From Scleroderma bovista (taxonomy: Eukaryota; Basidiomycota; Agaricomycetes; Boletales; Sclerodermataceae): a stretch of DNA of 64,000 bases. The position numbers and the translations under genes are program-made. Positions 11,305-22,150 of this stretch are shown in pieces (within the stretch, counting starts at the first letter, position 1; every line of letters begins with the position of its first letter). The stretch spans positions 62,001-126,000 of the forward strand of contig JAYMGJ010000300.1 of the NCBI GenBank assembly GCA_037178675.1, in the 5' to 3' direction. Under the pieces are notes generated by a model, which saw only the letters and a program-made list of their open reading frames with translations, was not told the origin of the DNA and did no database searches.

Positions 11305-13442
11305 TCAACGCAATGTGCTTGCATGCAGCGTCGAAGTCGAACTATGGAGTCTCTCTGAATTCAGATCATCTCCTTCTGTGCCATCTCCCATGATCACACG
11401 CAAATCCTTCAAGCCACGTTGCAAAATTTTGGTAAGGTGCTCCAGACCTACTTGCTGGTCAGCCAATATCTGCATCATCGCATGTCAGAAGGTAATTGCA
11501 ATCGCCCTATTCAGGGACCACACACCTGAGCGATCTGCTTGAGACCCTCCTCATCGACAACAGTCCATTCAGTCGGGCCATCTATCCCACCCTTCCTGAC
11601 ACTTTCTTTTGCAGCATTTACTGCACCGACCAACGCCCATAACTCATTCAGTTTTGCCCGCATCTTACTCGTTCCGCCAGGCCGACGAATTTCCTCTTCG
11701 ATGTCTTCAAGTGCAACACGGAGTTCCTCCTCCTCCGGACGGATTGCCGATGAACGAACAGCGGGTATTAAGAGATGCAGGTGCTGGATCAACTTCGATA
11801 AGCGATGTGAAATTTGGGTGTGTTGCGACGCAGCACGCTGCATCCGAGCAATGTTGTTATCATTATGAACCGCGTTGAGCGATTCCAATCGTTTCTTGAG
11901 TTCCTGTGTCACGATCAGCACGGTCAAGCAGGCGGGCACAAGAAACACGCGTACCTTCAGTTTTTCTTTCTGGGCAGCTGCCTGTTGGGTCTGCGCTTCC
12001 ACACGCATATGAACAGCGTCGAAACCGAGAGCGAGTGCGGGAACAAGACTACCACAGATCAGACGAGGCATAATTAGAAAGGACCCTTCACTCACCAAGT
12101 AGGGTCCGGGTTTTCACGCACGGCTCTTTGCCATAGTGTCTCATTGGTCGCATTCGGTGGGCGGCCATACAAGCTCACCTGGTTCGGATCTACCAGATTA
12201 TAAAAGTAGTGCTACTCACTGTCTGTCAGACATAACGAGAAATTGACATGAAACAAATCACACCTGGAAACGGCATTGCGGGGAATTAGGGTTCCATGCT
12301 TCCGCGATAGCATCTATCCTCTGTGTCAATGCAGCAAACTGGGACTGCGGATCACTTTGTTGCGGTGTCGCAGATAGTGGAGATGTCCTGGACCCCAGCA
12401 ATGAAGATGTACTAGTTGCGGGTGGTGCTAGCGTGCTCCCAAATAAACCGCCGGCCGTAACGGATTGACTGGTCGAACCAAAGATGGACCCAGCAGGTTT
12501 CGCTTGAGACTGTCCAAAGAGTGAGGTGTTCGGTTGTGCTTGGGTAGATTGACCGAACAATGAGGGTGTAGTCGTCGCCGTCGTCGCTGCGGGAGTCGCT
12601 GCTTGACTACCAAATATACTGGCCGGGTTCTTATTACCAAATAACGGATTGGAGCCAGTGGCATTACCAAATAAACCGCCTGTCGCCGGCGCCTGTGTTG
12701 TTGTGCTTCCGAAGAGACCAGTGGTAGGTTGCTGTTGCTGCGTCGTCGTACTCCCAAAGACGCCCCCACCAGCAGGTTGTTGGCCCACGATGTTCCCAAA
12801 GGGATTGGTTCCAGAGGTCGGTTGCTGTTGTGTAGTTGTGCTACCAAACAAGCCTGTCCCAGCTGGCTGTTGTCCCGTGGTATTTCCAAATGGTGATCCA
12901 GTTGCGGGCTGCTGAGCGGTTGCACCGCCGAACAGACCCCCAAAAGTGGGTTGTGTCGAGGTCGAGGTCGGATTTCCAAACGGCGATACGCTGGCAGGCT
13001 GCTGCTGCTGCTGCTGCTGCTGTTGGGCGCCTGTGTTTCCAAACAACCCTCCACTGGCGGGCTGGGATGTCGTACTCCCAAATCCACCCGATGTAGATTG
13101 AGGCTGCTGCGTGGTCGTTGTGCCTCCGAAAAGTCCTCCTGTAGCAGGTTGCTGTTGTTGCTGCTGCTGGGTACCCATATTTCCAAACAAATTCCCGCCA
13201 CTCGGGTTCGTCGGTGTACTCCCAAAGAGACCTCCTCCCGTTGCAGTCGTAGTAGAACCAAACGGGTTTGTCGCTGGAGCTGGGTTACCAAAGGGCGATG
13301 TGCCGGTTGTAGTGGGCTGCGTTGTATTTTGTTGGGGGTTTCCAAAGGGATTTGCACTGGCGCCCGCATTCTGTGTGTTTGTGCCACCGAAAAGGTTAAT
13401 CCCTGCTGGATTCTGTGTCCCGAACGAGCCAAAGGCCGACAT
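11305..13442 (-). CDS. NUP57: FG-repeat nucleoporin, Nup54/Nup57 type
   Basis: A central-channel component of the nuclear pore (Nsp1-Nup57-Nup49 / Nup62-58-54 complex). The first about 330 residues are FG/GLFG-type repeats (GLFGS, NPFGN and similar) with poly-Gln runs encoded by CAG/CAA tracts. A folded part follows with NLVDPNQVSLYGRPPNATNE, LWQRAVRENPDP and ALGFDAVHMRVEAQ. Long coiled coils come next, including KELKKRLESLNAVHND and EEELRVALEDIEEEIRR, characteristic of the Nup54 alpha-helical region. The last exon, opening ILADQQVGLEHLTKILQR, ends at 11305. The antisense open frames over the repeat region are low-complexity shadows. Confidence 0.9.
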
Positions 13443-13856
13443 GTTTATCGCGCGCAGCGGATTATACAGTATTTGCGACTAGAAATTGCATCTTGTCAGT
13501 TTGCACGCATCAGTGGAAGAGCCATACGGTACCTATGGCGCAGGCTTGATCGAAGGCCCAAGTCGAGCCCGGTGGACAGTTGCCTAGAACAGACAACATT
13601 AGCTGTGTCCGACGCAAGTAAATCCTGATGGGTGGTACATACCGGCCTGGTGTATGTGGGATGAGTGCAAGTCTTGAATCGATCATCCGCGCCGACGTCA
13701 CGTGACTAACAATACATAGCAGAGAGAGATAATGCGTTTGTAGTGTGTATGTTTTATTTTGTCAGAGTGCATATTGGGTCATGTGTCATGTAAAAGCATG
13801 TAAGATACATGAAGTTCTCTCTCGCTCCCTATCCACGAAACCATGCAATGATGTAG
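13443..13856. other. Intergenic region upstream of the nucleoporin gene
   Basis: A minus-strand open frame (13510-13701) contains plausible short introns but gives only a tiny peptide I do not recognise. It may be 5' untranslated sequence of the nucleoporin gene. Nothing else was seen. Confidence 0.4.
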
Positions 13857-14489
13857 CTAGAACTACAGGAAGGTGCGACAGGATTGAGTCTAGGTCGAAC
13901 CACAAGCTCTGGGAGGACTTACCCGGAGAGGTTGGAAGAACCACTTGTTCTTTCCACTCTGGTAGCGCTCTTCAAGGAGCCTCTTGATGATCTTACGAGC
14001 ATCGTCTCGCTGCGATGGCTCCTTGAAAGTATCCGCCGAAATTACGCCCTTCAGACCCTCCAGCTCCAATGCATAGCGCGTAGGGAAGAGATGCGAGTAG
14101 TTGACAGTCTGTGATAGTTCATGAAGCATGTATACGGGTGTAGCTAGATGGATGAGCACCGACGAACCTTGATGAAAGGCTTGACCCGGCTTCTCCGCTG
14201 TACCTTCTTGGTACCCATACGACGCGTCACTTTCCGGGGGTAGCGCTCGATACCCGCAACGATCGCATGCGCATATGGTTTCTCCTTGGTCCCCTCATCG
14301 AGCTGCTTAATGACAACGACCTTTTTTCCTGCCTGGCGGCCCTGCAACACGATGGCGACCTAGGAGATATGTCAACATCATTGCGAAACCATGAATTGCG
14401 ACCCACTTTTCCTGGCTTGTAGACTAGAACGTATCATCCTAGGTCACATGGATTTACTCGAGGCAGAAAATGTGCTTACTTTTGGGCAT
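13857..14489 (-). CDS. RPL27: 60S ribosomal protein eL27
   Basis: A large-subunit cytosolic ribosomal protein. Exon 1 encodes only MPK plus one base (start 14489). A second tiny exon encodes IYKPGK, followed by [20 protein letters not shown], then [19 protein letters not shown] and RSRVKPFIK. The next exon carries [18 protein letters not shown] and the end region [13 protein letters not shown] last intron at the 3' end joins the final Phe-stop (stop 13857-13859), giving the universal WFFxPLRF C-terminus. Several very small exons near the start are typical of fungal ribosomal protein genes. Confidence 0.95.
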
Positions 14490-15226
14490 CTTGACGCTGG
14501 CGGTGACGATGGACTTGTCAGGTCTCAGCGGGATCGATGGCGGCAGCCACTCGGGAGTTGCCGGATGAACTGTATAGTTTACATAAGCGCATTCCTAAAC
14601 TGGGCATAGGAACGCACAAATGCCGACGATGATCGGATGCACTCGCTGTGATATCATCGACCTCACATATCTGGCATGCGCGATTTGCTTGCCTTGTATG
14701 TGCATAGCGTCTCATGCGTAGAATACCACGGGATGAACGGAGATAGCATGAATACCATGCCCACAGTACACATCCCTTACATAACATCATCCCGTCGTAC
14801 GTCTGCCACGTCCCTCGTTGCCATCAGAAGGCCATGAGCGCGTGAACGAGGGCGTTAAGTGGGGTTGGATGATTCATACCCGTGCTGAGATAATCAGACA
14901 CACCCTGGTCGAATGTTCCGGTGGAATCTGGGCCCCGTCGTGCCAACAAACTGGCCAGAGGGACAGCGCTCTTGGAACAACAGCGATGATCATTCGCGTG
15001 TACCGTGAACAATGTTTGTGGGATGATCACAAAAATCAATGGACCGCATAGCCATGTCTAGCACCTTGTCCGAACGGGTAAACAAAAGTGTTACGGTGAA
15101 TGGAATGCACAGTAAAAGGTATAATGATGTATAAATCGTCTATGGCTGCTACGACCAATAGTAACAAGTCAAAGAGTAATAAGGAGCGGAAGGTACATGG
15201 CAGCACCGGAAGTGACGGTCAGTAGA
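14490..15226. other. Intergenic region, no gene recognised
   Basis: This lies between the eL27 promoter and the 3' end of the hydrophobin gene. Open frames on both strands are short and do not splice into anything familiar. Confidence 0.45.
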
Positions 15227-15811
15227 TTAGAGGTTGACTGCATAATTAGTTAGTGCCCATCCAAACCCGTCCAGAGCCACTGTGCTTACTGTTGTTGCAG
15301 CCGATGTTGATGAGGCCGTTGAATTTGTTGTTTTCGCAGCACACGGTCTGCTGAGAGCTAAACGACGCGTCAATGACGATCACGAAACACAATGCGAAAT
15401 CAGTGTACCAGCTAGCACCACTGCCAACACCAACACCAGTGATGGGGGAGCACTGGAGACCACATTGGGTGCCGATAGGTACATAGTTCTGGAGGCCGAG
15501 ACCTTTGACTTGGGCATTGACGTTCTTGTGGGAACCGTATTTGCCAACGTCACTGCAGCAGTAGATGCTACCATTCGAGCAGTTGTTGCCACCACCGGGC
15601 GAGGTCTTTCCACGCTTGGCCGCTGGCAACAAAAAAGTGGCATAAGCAACGAAAACAGAAGGCAGTGGAGAATCGCATGCTCACTGTCGACGGGAGTGCC
15701 ACGACGAGAAGGCGCATTGGGGGCGAGACCGCGAGCCATGCGGGCGGCGTTGGTCTCGGCAGAGACGAGAGCGGCAGCACAAGCCACGAGGAAGACGGCG
15801 CTGAACTTCAT
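15227..15811 (-). CDS. Class I hydrophobin
   Basis: A small secreted amphipathic protein that coats aerial hyphae and fruit bodies. The start at 15811 gives a signal peptide (MKFSAVFLVACAAALVSAE). Intron 1 follows PVDS, and the mature region begins AAKRGKTSPGGGNNC. The cysteine pattern is NNCSNGSIYCC, then about 30 residues, then CGLQC, then 13 residues to an SC formed across intron 2, then SQQTVCCENN and finally NIGCNN. This is C-x6-CC ... C-x13-C-x5-CC-x12-C as in class I, with one extra cysteine in CGLQC. A last intron with an ACTAAC branch point joins the final I-N-L-stop at 15227-15229. About 110 residues after processing. Confidence 0.93.
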
Positions 15812-15935
15812 TCTGTTCTGATGTTGCCTGGGTGGTGGGTAGAGAGTGGCAGGAGTGAACTACAGTTCAACAAAAGAACTTCGAGGGAAGAGTTGGGACA
15901 GGAAGAAAAATTGGGAGACCGTATTTAAGTGTGGC

Positions 15936-15945
15936 TTTATATTTA
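15936..15945 (-). promoter_or_regulatory. Probable TATA element of the hydrophobin gene
   Basis: The minus strand reads TAAATATAAA about 125 bp upstream of the hydrophobin start codon. A strong TATA element fits a highly expressed, developmentally switched gene. Inferred from sequence and spacing only. Confidence 0.45.
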
Positions 15946-17230
15946 TCGCTTGTAGAGGGTCGGCAACAATCATTACGGCGTCAATGCTGTCATGAAAAAT
16001 AAAAAAACCCGCGCCTAGAACGCGCTGGATGATGGCCACCCGAATTACATACTAAAAAATTAGCACTGATATAGAGACGAGTCAAGTCAGCGCGTCGTAA
16101 ACGTAGGCATCGAGTGGGCTGCAGACACCGAGGACCAGGCAAGTCGGAGGAACGGCGATCTGATATTGTAATCGAAGGGGGGTGTGCATGTACATATTCG
16201 GAAATAGTGACACCACCGAGCAGAAAACGTCACGCTCAAACGGGAAAAAACGGAGTTGGTCTCTTCATTGTCTGTCTACGAATCTAGTTAGCACACATTC
16301 AAATCTACAAAAGCGTTGAATGACGCTGCTGAGATGGCGGCCCTTGGCTACAACTTGCAACTCGGATGCTTTTTGTTTCTTCATAATGTGTATCTATTGA
16401 TTGTTTCGCCTCCTCACCCACCCACAGCCTCCGTACCTGAAGGGACAGTTTCGTGATTTATTATATATAAAAAAGAATACAACTTCCATCCAATCAGAGG
16501 ACATTGAGTGGTTCCTGCCACCTCTTGACACCCCCTCCTTGCATATGTGACTTTGCACCGTAAGTGTAGATTGGCAGGTTCCAGACGAAAGGTACCGTGG
16601 CACCAACTGCACAAGCTAATAGATACAGGTGACGCACTCTTCCACGGATAATCTTATTGACTTGGATGTTCTGATAATCTATAGGATAAATTTGCTGTAG
16701 AGGTCCCCATCAACATCGAGAGAAGGCAGGTCCCAGCCGGGTTACGGCTAAAAGCCCACATAATATTCATCCTCCCCCATGTGAGCTGATATTATAAGCG
16801 TAGTGTTGGTAATCCGGGATACTGGTAAATGGAGCCGTGGAAAAAGAACACCAATTATTGGAGGGCTGGTCACCAGGTCGAGCACAGAACGTGTCTGTTT
16901 CGAGCATCAAGCACGTCATTTTGTGAGCCCACCGTATCCGATCTCCGTCCAGAAATCGGATTCTATTCTTGCAACCAAAGGTCGCTCGATAACGCAGTCA
17001 CGTCGGTCAACGTTCACTCGATCAACTTTGCACACCAATGAGACTTACCCGAGCATCGTGTCAAGTCGTGCATAGCTGCATGTTTAGCCGAAGTTGGATC
17101 GAGCGAATGATAAGAAAATATGCAGGCTTAACCGGCTAGCTAATGTTATTACTCATATCATCCAACGTGGCGATAAGCCAGCACCAAGCAGTCGGACGTA
17201 CATATTTATCGGTTACCTTGACATAGAAAC
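15946..17230. other. Intergenic region upstream of the hydrophobin gene
   Basis: About 1.3 kb without a recognisable exon, between the hydrophobin promoter and the 3' end of RPB9. It is probably mostly regulatory DNA for the hydrophobin. Open frames at 16394-16614 and 16803-17075 look like chance. Confidence 0.45.
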
Positions 17231-17877
17231 CTACGTATCGGGTCTGCTCTCCAACGGTAGTGTAGGATCCGTAAAGCTGTGGTTGCATTTGGAGCAGACA
17301 AAGAACAGGATCATCCGTGTTTCCTTCCGTTTGGACTGATCCTGATAGAAAACGGCGCTAGAAAGAAGGTTGAGTACAAGAATCCAAAGTAAGATGATTC
17401 CCCGTTACGCACTCCTCGTGACCGCAATGCGGACATGTAATATTCTCATGAGCCTGTAATAGGTATCCTGTCAACGAACGTATGGTTCAATGGCTACGCC
17501 CGTCATACTAGAGTTGGGTCCGACCCCAGATCCGTGGTAACACCGACTTGTTCCCTGTCGAAGTAGGGTGAGACACCCGTATGTAGTGGGGCCACGGGCC
17601 GCCCACTCTACAATATGAGCAATCCAACTTACTTCGTGACCGTAAGCAAATCGTTTCGGTAAACACACTTGTTTTCGCCTATCTCCTCATACTGGCATAT
17701 CCTGCACGCGTACACCATGATGCGGCGCTGCGCATCGGCCTTGGGATATAGGAGATTGTTGCATTCGGAACAGAAGTGCAGAGACGCCTGGTGGTATCAG
17801 AAGGAGCGCCAATACCACGGAGACCAAGAAGCCTGTCAGTATCGTGGCCAACAACTATCAGTAGCTGCACAGACCAT
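17231..17877 (-). CDS. RPB9: RNA polymerase II subunit Rpb9
   Basis: A small zinc-ribbon subunit of RNA polymerase II, important for start-site choice and transcript proofreading. Exon 1 appears to be the ATG alone (17875-17877). After a GTCTGT...CAG intron the protein continues ASLHFCSECNNLLYPKAD, with MVYACRICQYEEIGENKCVY and RNDLLTVTK: the first zinc ribbon. After two more introns come EQVGVTTDLGSDPTL and AHENITCPHCGHEEC, then QDQSKRKETRMILFFVCS and KCNHSF: the second ribbon. The stop is at 17231-17233. One splice is irregular: joining the AVFYQ codons in frame after HEEC needs a junction shifted by one base from the GT...AG at 17358-17408. The in-frame canonical alternative (17342-17408) would drop the conserved VFxQ. 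No exon is long enough to look like a gene on its own. Confidence 0.88.
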
Positions 17878-17961
17878 TGCGACTAGTTACAGGGCAAGTG
17901 TGTTTTTAGAACTCCGAAAATGTTTACTTGTCACTACACACGCATTTGACTTGTCGATGCA

Positions 17962-19904
17962 ATGGTCAGTTTCAGTCGTTCATATAGGTGGATATACGCT
18001 GCCCTTTGGATCGTCCGCGTTCTATTCGCGCTTTATGGAACAGGGTACATCCATCCCGACGAACACATGCAAAATGCGGAAATAACAGCAGGTACGTGTA
18101 GACTCAGAATCAACGCCAAAGCTCACAACCACCGACGGGAACCCAGCGGACATCCTTGGGTACCACACAATGAGATCTTGGGAGTGGAACCCAACGTTTC
18201 CCCTGAGGGCTGTCATCCCTATCTATATGACCTCTGGTGTACCATTCTTCCTCGCCCAAAAGCTCTATTGTACGCGTTTCTCTGAATCTGCCGTGTATAA
18301 ACTCCTGATTCAAGGTGAAGCAGAGCCGTTCGCACAGACGCTGCACCCGGCGACTCTCTTCCGTCTTGAGAGATTGTCTTTTTTATGCTTGTCTTTACTT
18401 CTCGGTAGGGTGCACCTTCTAACCCTTGGCTACGACTGAGGTTACTGCAGACATGAGCGTGGCTATCCTCGTTCCATCCCCAATGCGCTCGTTTGCACTC
18501 TTACTCCTTTCGTCATCTTACGTGACACATGCATTCTACGTCAGGCCCTTCTCTAACTCGCTCGAGGCTGTAATCGTGGCCCTTTGCCTTGTTTGTTTGA
18601 AGAAGATAGTGTGGATATCCATGTTGGATTCCAAAAAGAAGAACGAGAAGAATGAACGCGCTGCGTTAAACTGGCATCTACACGCCCTTGCTGCTCTTGG
18701 TGCCTTCGGTGCTTCCATGCGCCCTACTTTCTTCGGCTTCGCACTTCCAATATGCTTGCAGATGCTTCGATTTTCATACAGGATTTCAGGAACCTTGAGT
18801 CGGACGGCAAAACTTCTAGCTTACCCAATGTGTTCTGGGATCCTCACAGCGCTCTGTTGCATCACAGTGGACACACTCTATTACCGAGGGAGCCTTCGGC
18901 ATCCGGTATTTCCGTCCTTAAACTTCCTCAAATATAATTCGTCCACAGATAATCTGGCGGAGCATGGCCTGCATCCTCGTTGGCTACATCTTTTCGTAAA
19001 CTTGCCGATGTTAATAAGCCCGTGGCTTTGGTGCCTCGCGGTGCGCGGCATATACCATTCCTTCAAGGATCACACACGTAGTACCGTAGAAAAGGTTCAT
19101 GCAGTTGATGTTGTCCGAGAGAGCACGTATCGGTGTTACTTTGAATGACCTCTCTCGCTTACGCTTCTCCAGCAATAGCCCAAATAATCGTTATTTCCCT
19201 TGCGATCCTGTCGACGCTGCCTCACCAAGAACCTAGATTTTTATGTCCAATGATCCTTCCGGTGCTTGTACTCGTTGCCACTTCGACGCAGTGGCCGAGG
19301 AAAACATTTTGGGTAAGTTCTGCGTGTCTCACAGACACGACGCGATAATTATGGATTTTCGTCTGCTGTAGGTTACATGGATCATATTCAACCTCGTATT
19401 TGCGGTCGTGTTTGGTGTCTTGCACCAGGGCGGGGTTGTTCCTTCATTGTTTTATCTCCACTCTCGGATTGTTAATGATCCTTTGGCAAATACCCACATT
19501 ATTTACTGGAAGACATACATGCCACCTCGTCGTTTTCTCGAGATAACCAAGCAAGGTGACTCGCCCCTCGCCTGTTCCTGGATCACGGCATGCTGATACG
19601 TCCAATAGATGCTGACTCTGGAAGAGTTGTAATCACAGATCTTGCTGGCGCCAGCCAAGAGACTCTGATAAACAACTTACTGTCGGGTCCTGCCACGACG
19701 ACATATGTGGTGACCCCCGTCCCTATGTATAAGGCTTTACCAAGTCGAGTTTCCTCGTGCTTCGACCCACAAACGCGCATTTTCCCGCATCTCGATTTGG
19801 ATCATGTTCGAGAAAACATCAAAGCAGGGCTGTATGACGGGCTCGCCCTTGGCGTGTATACTGTCGAACGGAGTTGCGTAATTACTGCCACTCGAGATGC
19901 GTAA
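17962..19904 (+). CDS. SMP3: GPI mannosyltransferase 4 (GT22 family)
   Basis: Adds the fourth, side-branching mannose to the GPI anchor precursor in the ER lumen, using dolichol-phosphate-mannose. The N-terminus has a membrane segment followed by YIHPDEHMQNAEI, the GT22 HPDE luminal motif. Joined to the next exon it reads AADILGYHTMRSWEWNPTFP. Many hydrophobic segments follow. HQEPRFLCPMILP near 19225-19265 is the second family signature and favours the SMP3/PIG-Z branch over PIG-B, whose motif reads HKEYRF. The C-terminal part contains HQGGVVPSLFYL. The stop is at 19902-19904. Introns include those at about 18092-18159 and 18405-18450. Exon edges around 18310-18340 and 19080-19145 are less certain. 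Divergent with RPB9 over 84 bp. Confidence 0.88.
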
Positions 19905-21259
19905 CGCGACCTCCCTTTGTATCGTGTACCGAGGAACCGATCATATATCTTCACCTCACGGCCCGCGAGAGTGGTTCAACAAGTTTCATGCTCAACTGGC
20001 GTTTAATGCGCGTCGTCCGTCAAATTTAAATTTCTAATAAAGAGCATCCTGGATGATGAATTCTCATAGACCTGGCGTATCAACTTCGATAAAGCTTTGC
20101 TTGTATCCGGACACGTCACTAAATCGGCTAACCTTGCGGTTTAAGTGAAGTCGGTTCGGTTTCTAGAACTGTGTGTACAGCGCAGTGCCAGGCACCCTTC
20201 CTTCGCTGGTGACGATGATGATAAGGGGAACATGGATTACACGGGAATTTCGGTAAGTGTGACTATCCAACAGGGATAACATTGGATGTGAACAAGCTGT
20301 TTTAATTATCGGAGGTACAGTTGTTGCTGGGGATGCACCGAGAGAATGGTTGATTGGACGCTGCCCGACTTCGCCATTCGTCCATCGTGGGTTCTTCCTT
20401 CAGATTCGCTGCATTTACTTGATGTCGTATGCCACGAAACGGGTAGAAATTGACATATTTTTAGGTTGGGATAGTGTCGGGGAACTCGAGCTACGTCAGC
20501 TATCTCCGCTGATCCATGCTGCGGTTGCCACTCGGCTCCTCCCCTTTATCATAAAGTTTCTGCCTATTTCTGTGTGTTCGGTTCCCCCAACGCCCCACAT
20601 CCCGCTACTGCGCACACTATTCGGTACCACCTGGACTTTGAAACGTCACACTAGACACTGTCTGCCCCCAGCCAACCCCGTCTTATGTTTGTTGCGGTAT
20701 ATAAATAAAGAAGTTCTCTCTTTCTCTCCCCGCTGACCCATGCATGTTATAGTCGGCTACAGTTAGGGCAATGTAAGTATGCCGATTTTCTGTGTTCTCT
20801 CAGGTACAGTGTCTGTTTCTCTTAGTTACGGTGTATTATAATACACATCACTGATAGGTACTATGACGCTAGCAACGGACAGCGTGCACGTAGAGCATCT
20901 GTTGGAATTGGTTGCTTCGATGGGGAGCAGAACTAGATTATATTTCTTGCAGACGTCCCTGGTTGTGAAGGAATGACTGTTCTTCCTTGAATTTCTGAAC
21001 CTTCCTAGGGGAAACTAGCGGAGGTCCATGTTCGCATTGCACTGGATGGTGCACTGTCAAGGTGATTGCCACTGGAATGTATCGTGTGGATTTTTGTGGC
21101 TAGATCGATGTGTTATTCCGACGAACTTAGCGACTAGAGCAGCACCTGTTGCTTTAGGACAATACTAATACACTACACGTTCTTTGCAGACTACACTAAG
21201 GAAAGGAGAGGAAATTGCTCGGTCGAACGACCAAGGTTCCATTGGGTACTGCTAGTTGC
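19905..21259. other. Intergenic region with a retroelement-like TATA segment
   Basis: Between two convergent genes. A plus-strand frame (20350-20736) has no recognisable product. Around 20693-20735 a segment reading GCGGTATATAAAT followed by a CT-rich run resembles another at 28650-28685 and could be the remains of a long terminal repeat. No coding relic was found beside it. Confidence 0.35.
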
Positions 21260-21831
21260 TCACGTGGACGTGGCGCTGGAGGCCTGGCAAATAGGGGGTC
21301 ATTTCGCGTTCAGCAGAGTCGAAGAGAACATACCTCCGTAATGGAGAGCACCTCGAATTGACTAGTGGGCGAAGTTGAAACGGCAGAGGAAGTGCGTGCA
21401 ATAGTGGCAAGATCGACTAAGGTGGATTAGTACGAGTCGGATCTTGCGAGAGGGACGGATAGCACTCACCTTGGCCTTTGAGGGCATTCTTTCTGACCTC
21501 CCTAGCTTGTGCGATCTCTTCCTGCGAGAGAGAGCTGCTAGCCTGATCCAGTGCAGGTTTGCGAGGGTTTCCTTTCATACCTATGGTGGGGATAAGGCCA
21601 TGAAGGGAGTGTAATTGACTACAGACCACCATCCATGGCTTCAACTTCATCGAGGTGCTCAAGAGCATCATCCTCCAAAGCAGCAGCCTCGAGTCGACGC
21701 TCGTCTTCGAGACTTCCCCAGTTATATCTGCCACCACCACCCTTGCGGATGTGGTTGTCCAAACCCGACTTGGACTGCGAACGGTCTCTTACGAGAGCGC
21801 GAGGATATGTGGCACGCTCTGTACGAGTCAT
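21260..21831 (-). CDS. Stm1/HABP4-like mRNA- and ribosome-binding protein
   Basis: The start at 21831 gives MTRTERATYPRALVRDRSQS, then KSGLDNHIRKGGGGRYNWGS. This is the Gly-rich, NWG-containing motif of the hyaluronan/mRNA-binding (HABP4/PAI-RBP1, Stm1) family, which binds RNA and idle ribosomes. An acidic helix follows (EDERRLEAAALEDDALEHL). An intron at about 21568-21616 is removed, then MKGNPRKPALDQ and SLSQEEIAQAREVRKNALKG continue. Two further introns lead to SQFEVLSITE and a short Ser/Thr-rich tail, with the stop at 21260-21262. At about 140 residues it is shorter than yeast Stm1. The 3' splice is inferred, and the frame could close slightly earlier. Confidence 0.72.
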
Positions 21832-22150
21832 GCGGATTTGTGTGGTATTAGAAGGGGAGACAAGGATGAATGGGAATTGGTTGAAGAAAGAAACGCCAGT
21901 TGCCAGTCGTAAGGTTTGGCAGTGCTTTTATAGTACTCCACCAAAGACCGACCCTGGCGAGTGGCACTTGTTGTCTTCCATCACACGTATCAGCAGCTCC
22001 GTCTCGTGCATTCCCCCATGCAAAAAACACGCCTGCATGGACGTCAAAGACCCGTCTCCTGATCAGAAGTGCGGGGAAACGTGGGAATTTATGTAATCGG
22101 ATGTGGGGATGTGCTAATCAACACTAATCAACTTATTGTCTCAACCTCTG
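21832..22150. promoter_or_regulatory. Divergent promoter region, HABP4-like / 5-phosphatase
   Basis: About 320 bp between two divergent starts. It holds a repeated CTAATCA element (about 22113-22127), but no site was assigned with confidence. Confidence 0.35.

Noticed and set aside
12428..13432. Long alternative frame of 334 codons within the nucleoporin gene
   Set aside because: It is a shadow of the FG/Gln repeat region on the same strand in another frame; its composition follows from the repeats.
12951..13628. Plus-strand open frame over the nucleoporin repeats
   Set aside because: Antisense to a well-supported gene, Cys/Leu/Arg-rich low complexity, no splice or motif support.
13510..13701. 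Small minus-strand gene upstream of the nucleoporin
   Set aside because: Possible introns exist, but the peptide is very short and unlike anything known; it may be 5' untranslated sequence.
20350..20736. 128-codon plus-strand frame as a gene
   Set aside because: No motif, atypical composition, and it overlaps the retroelement-like TATA segment.
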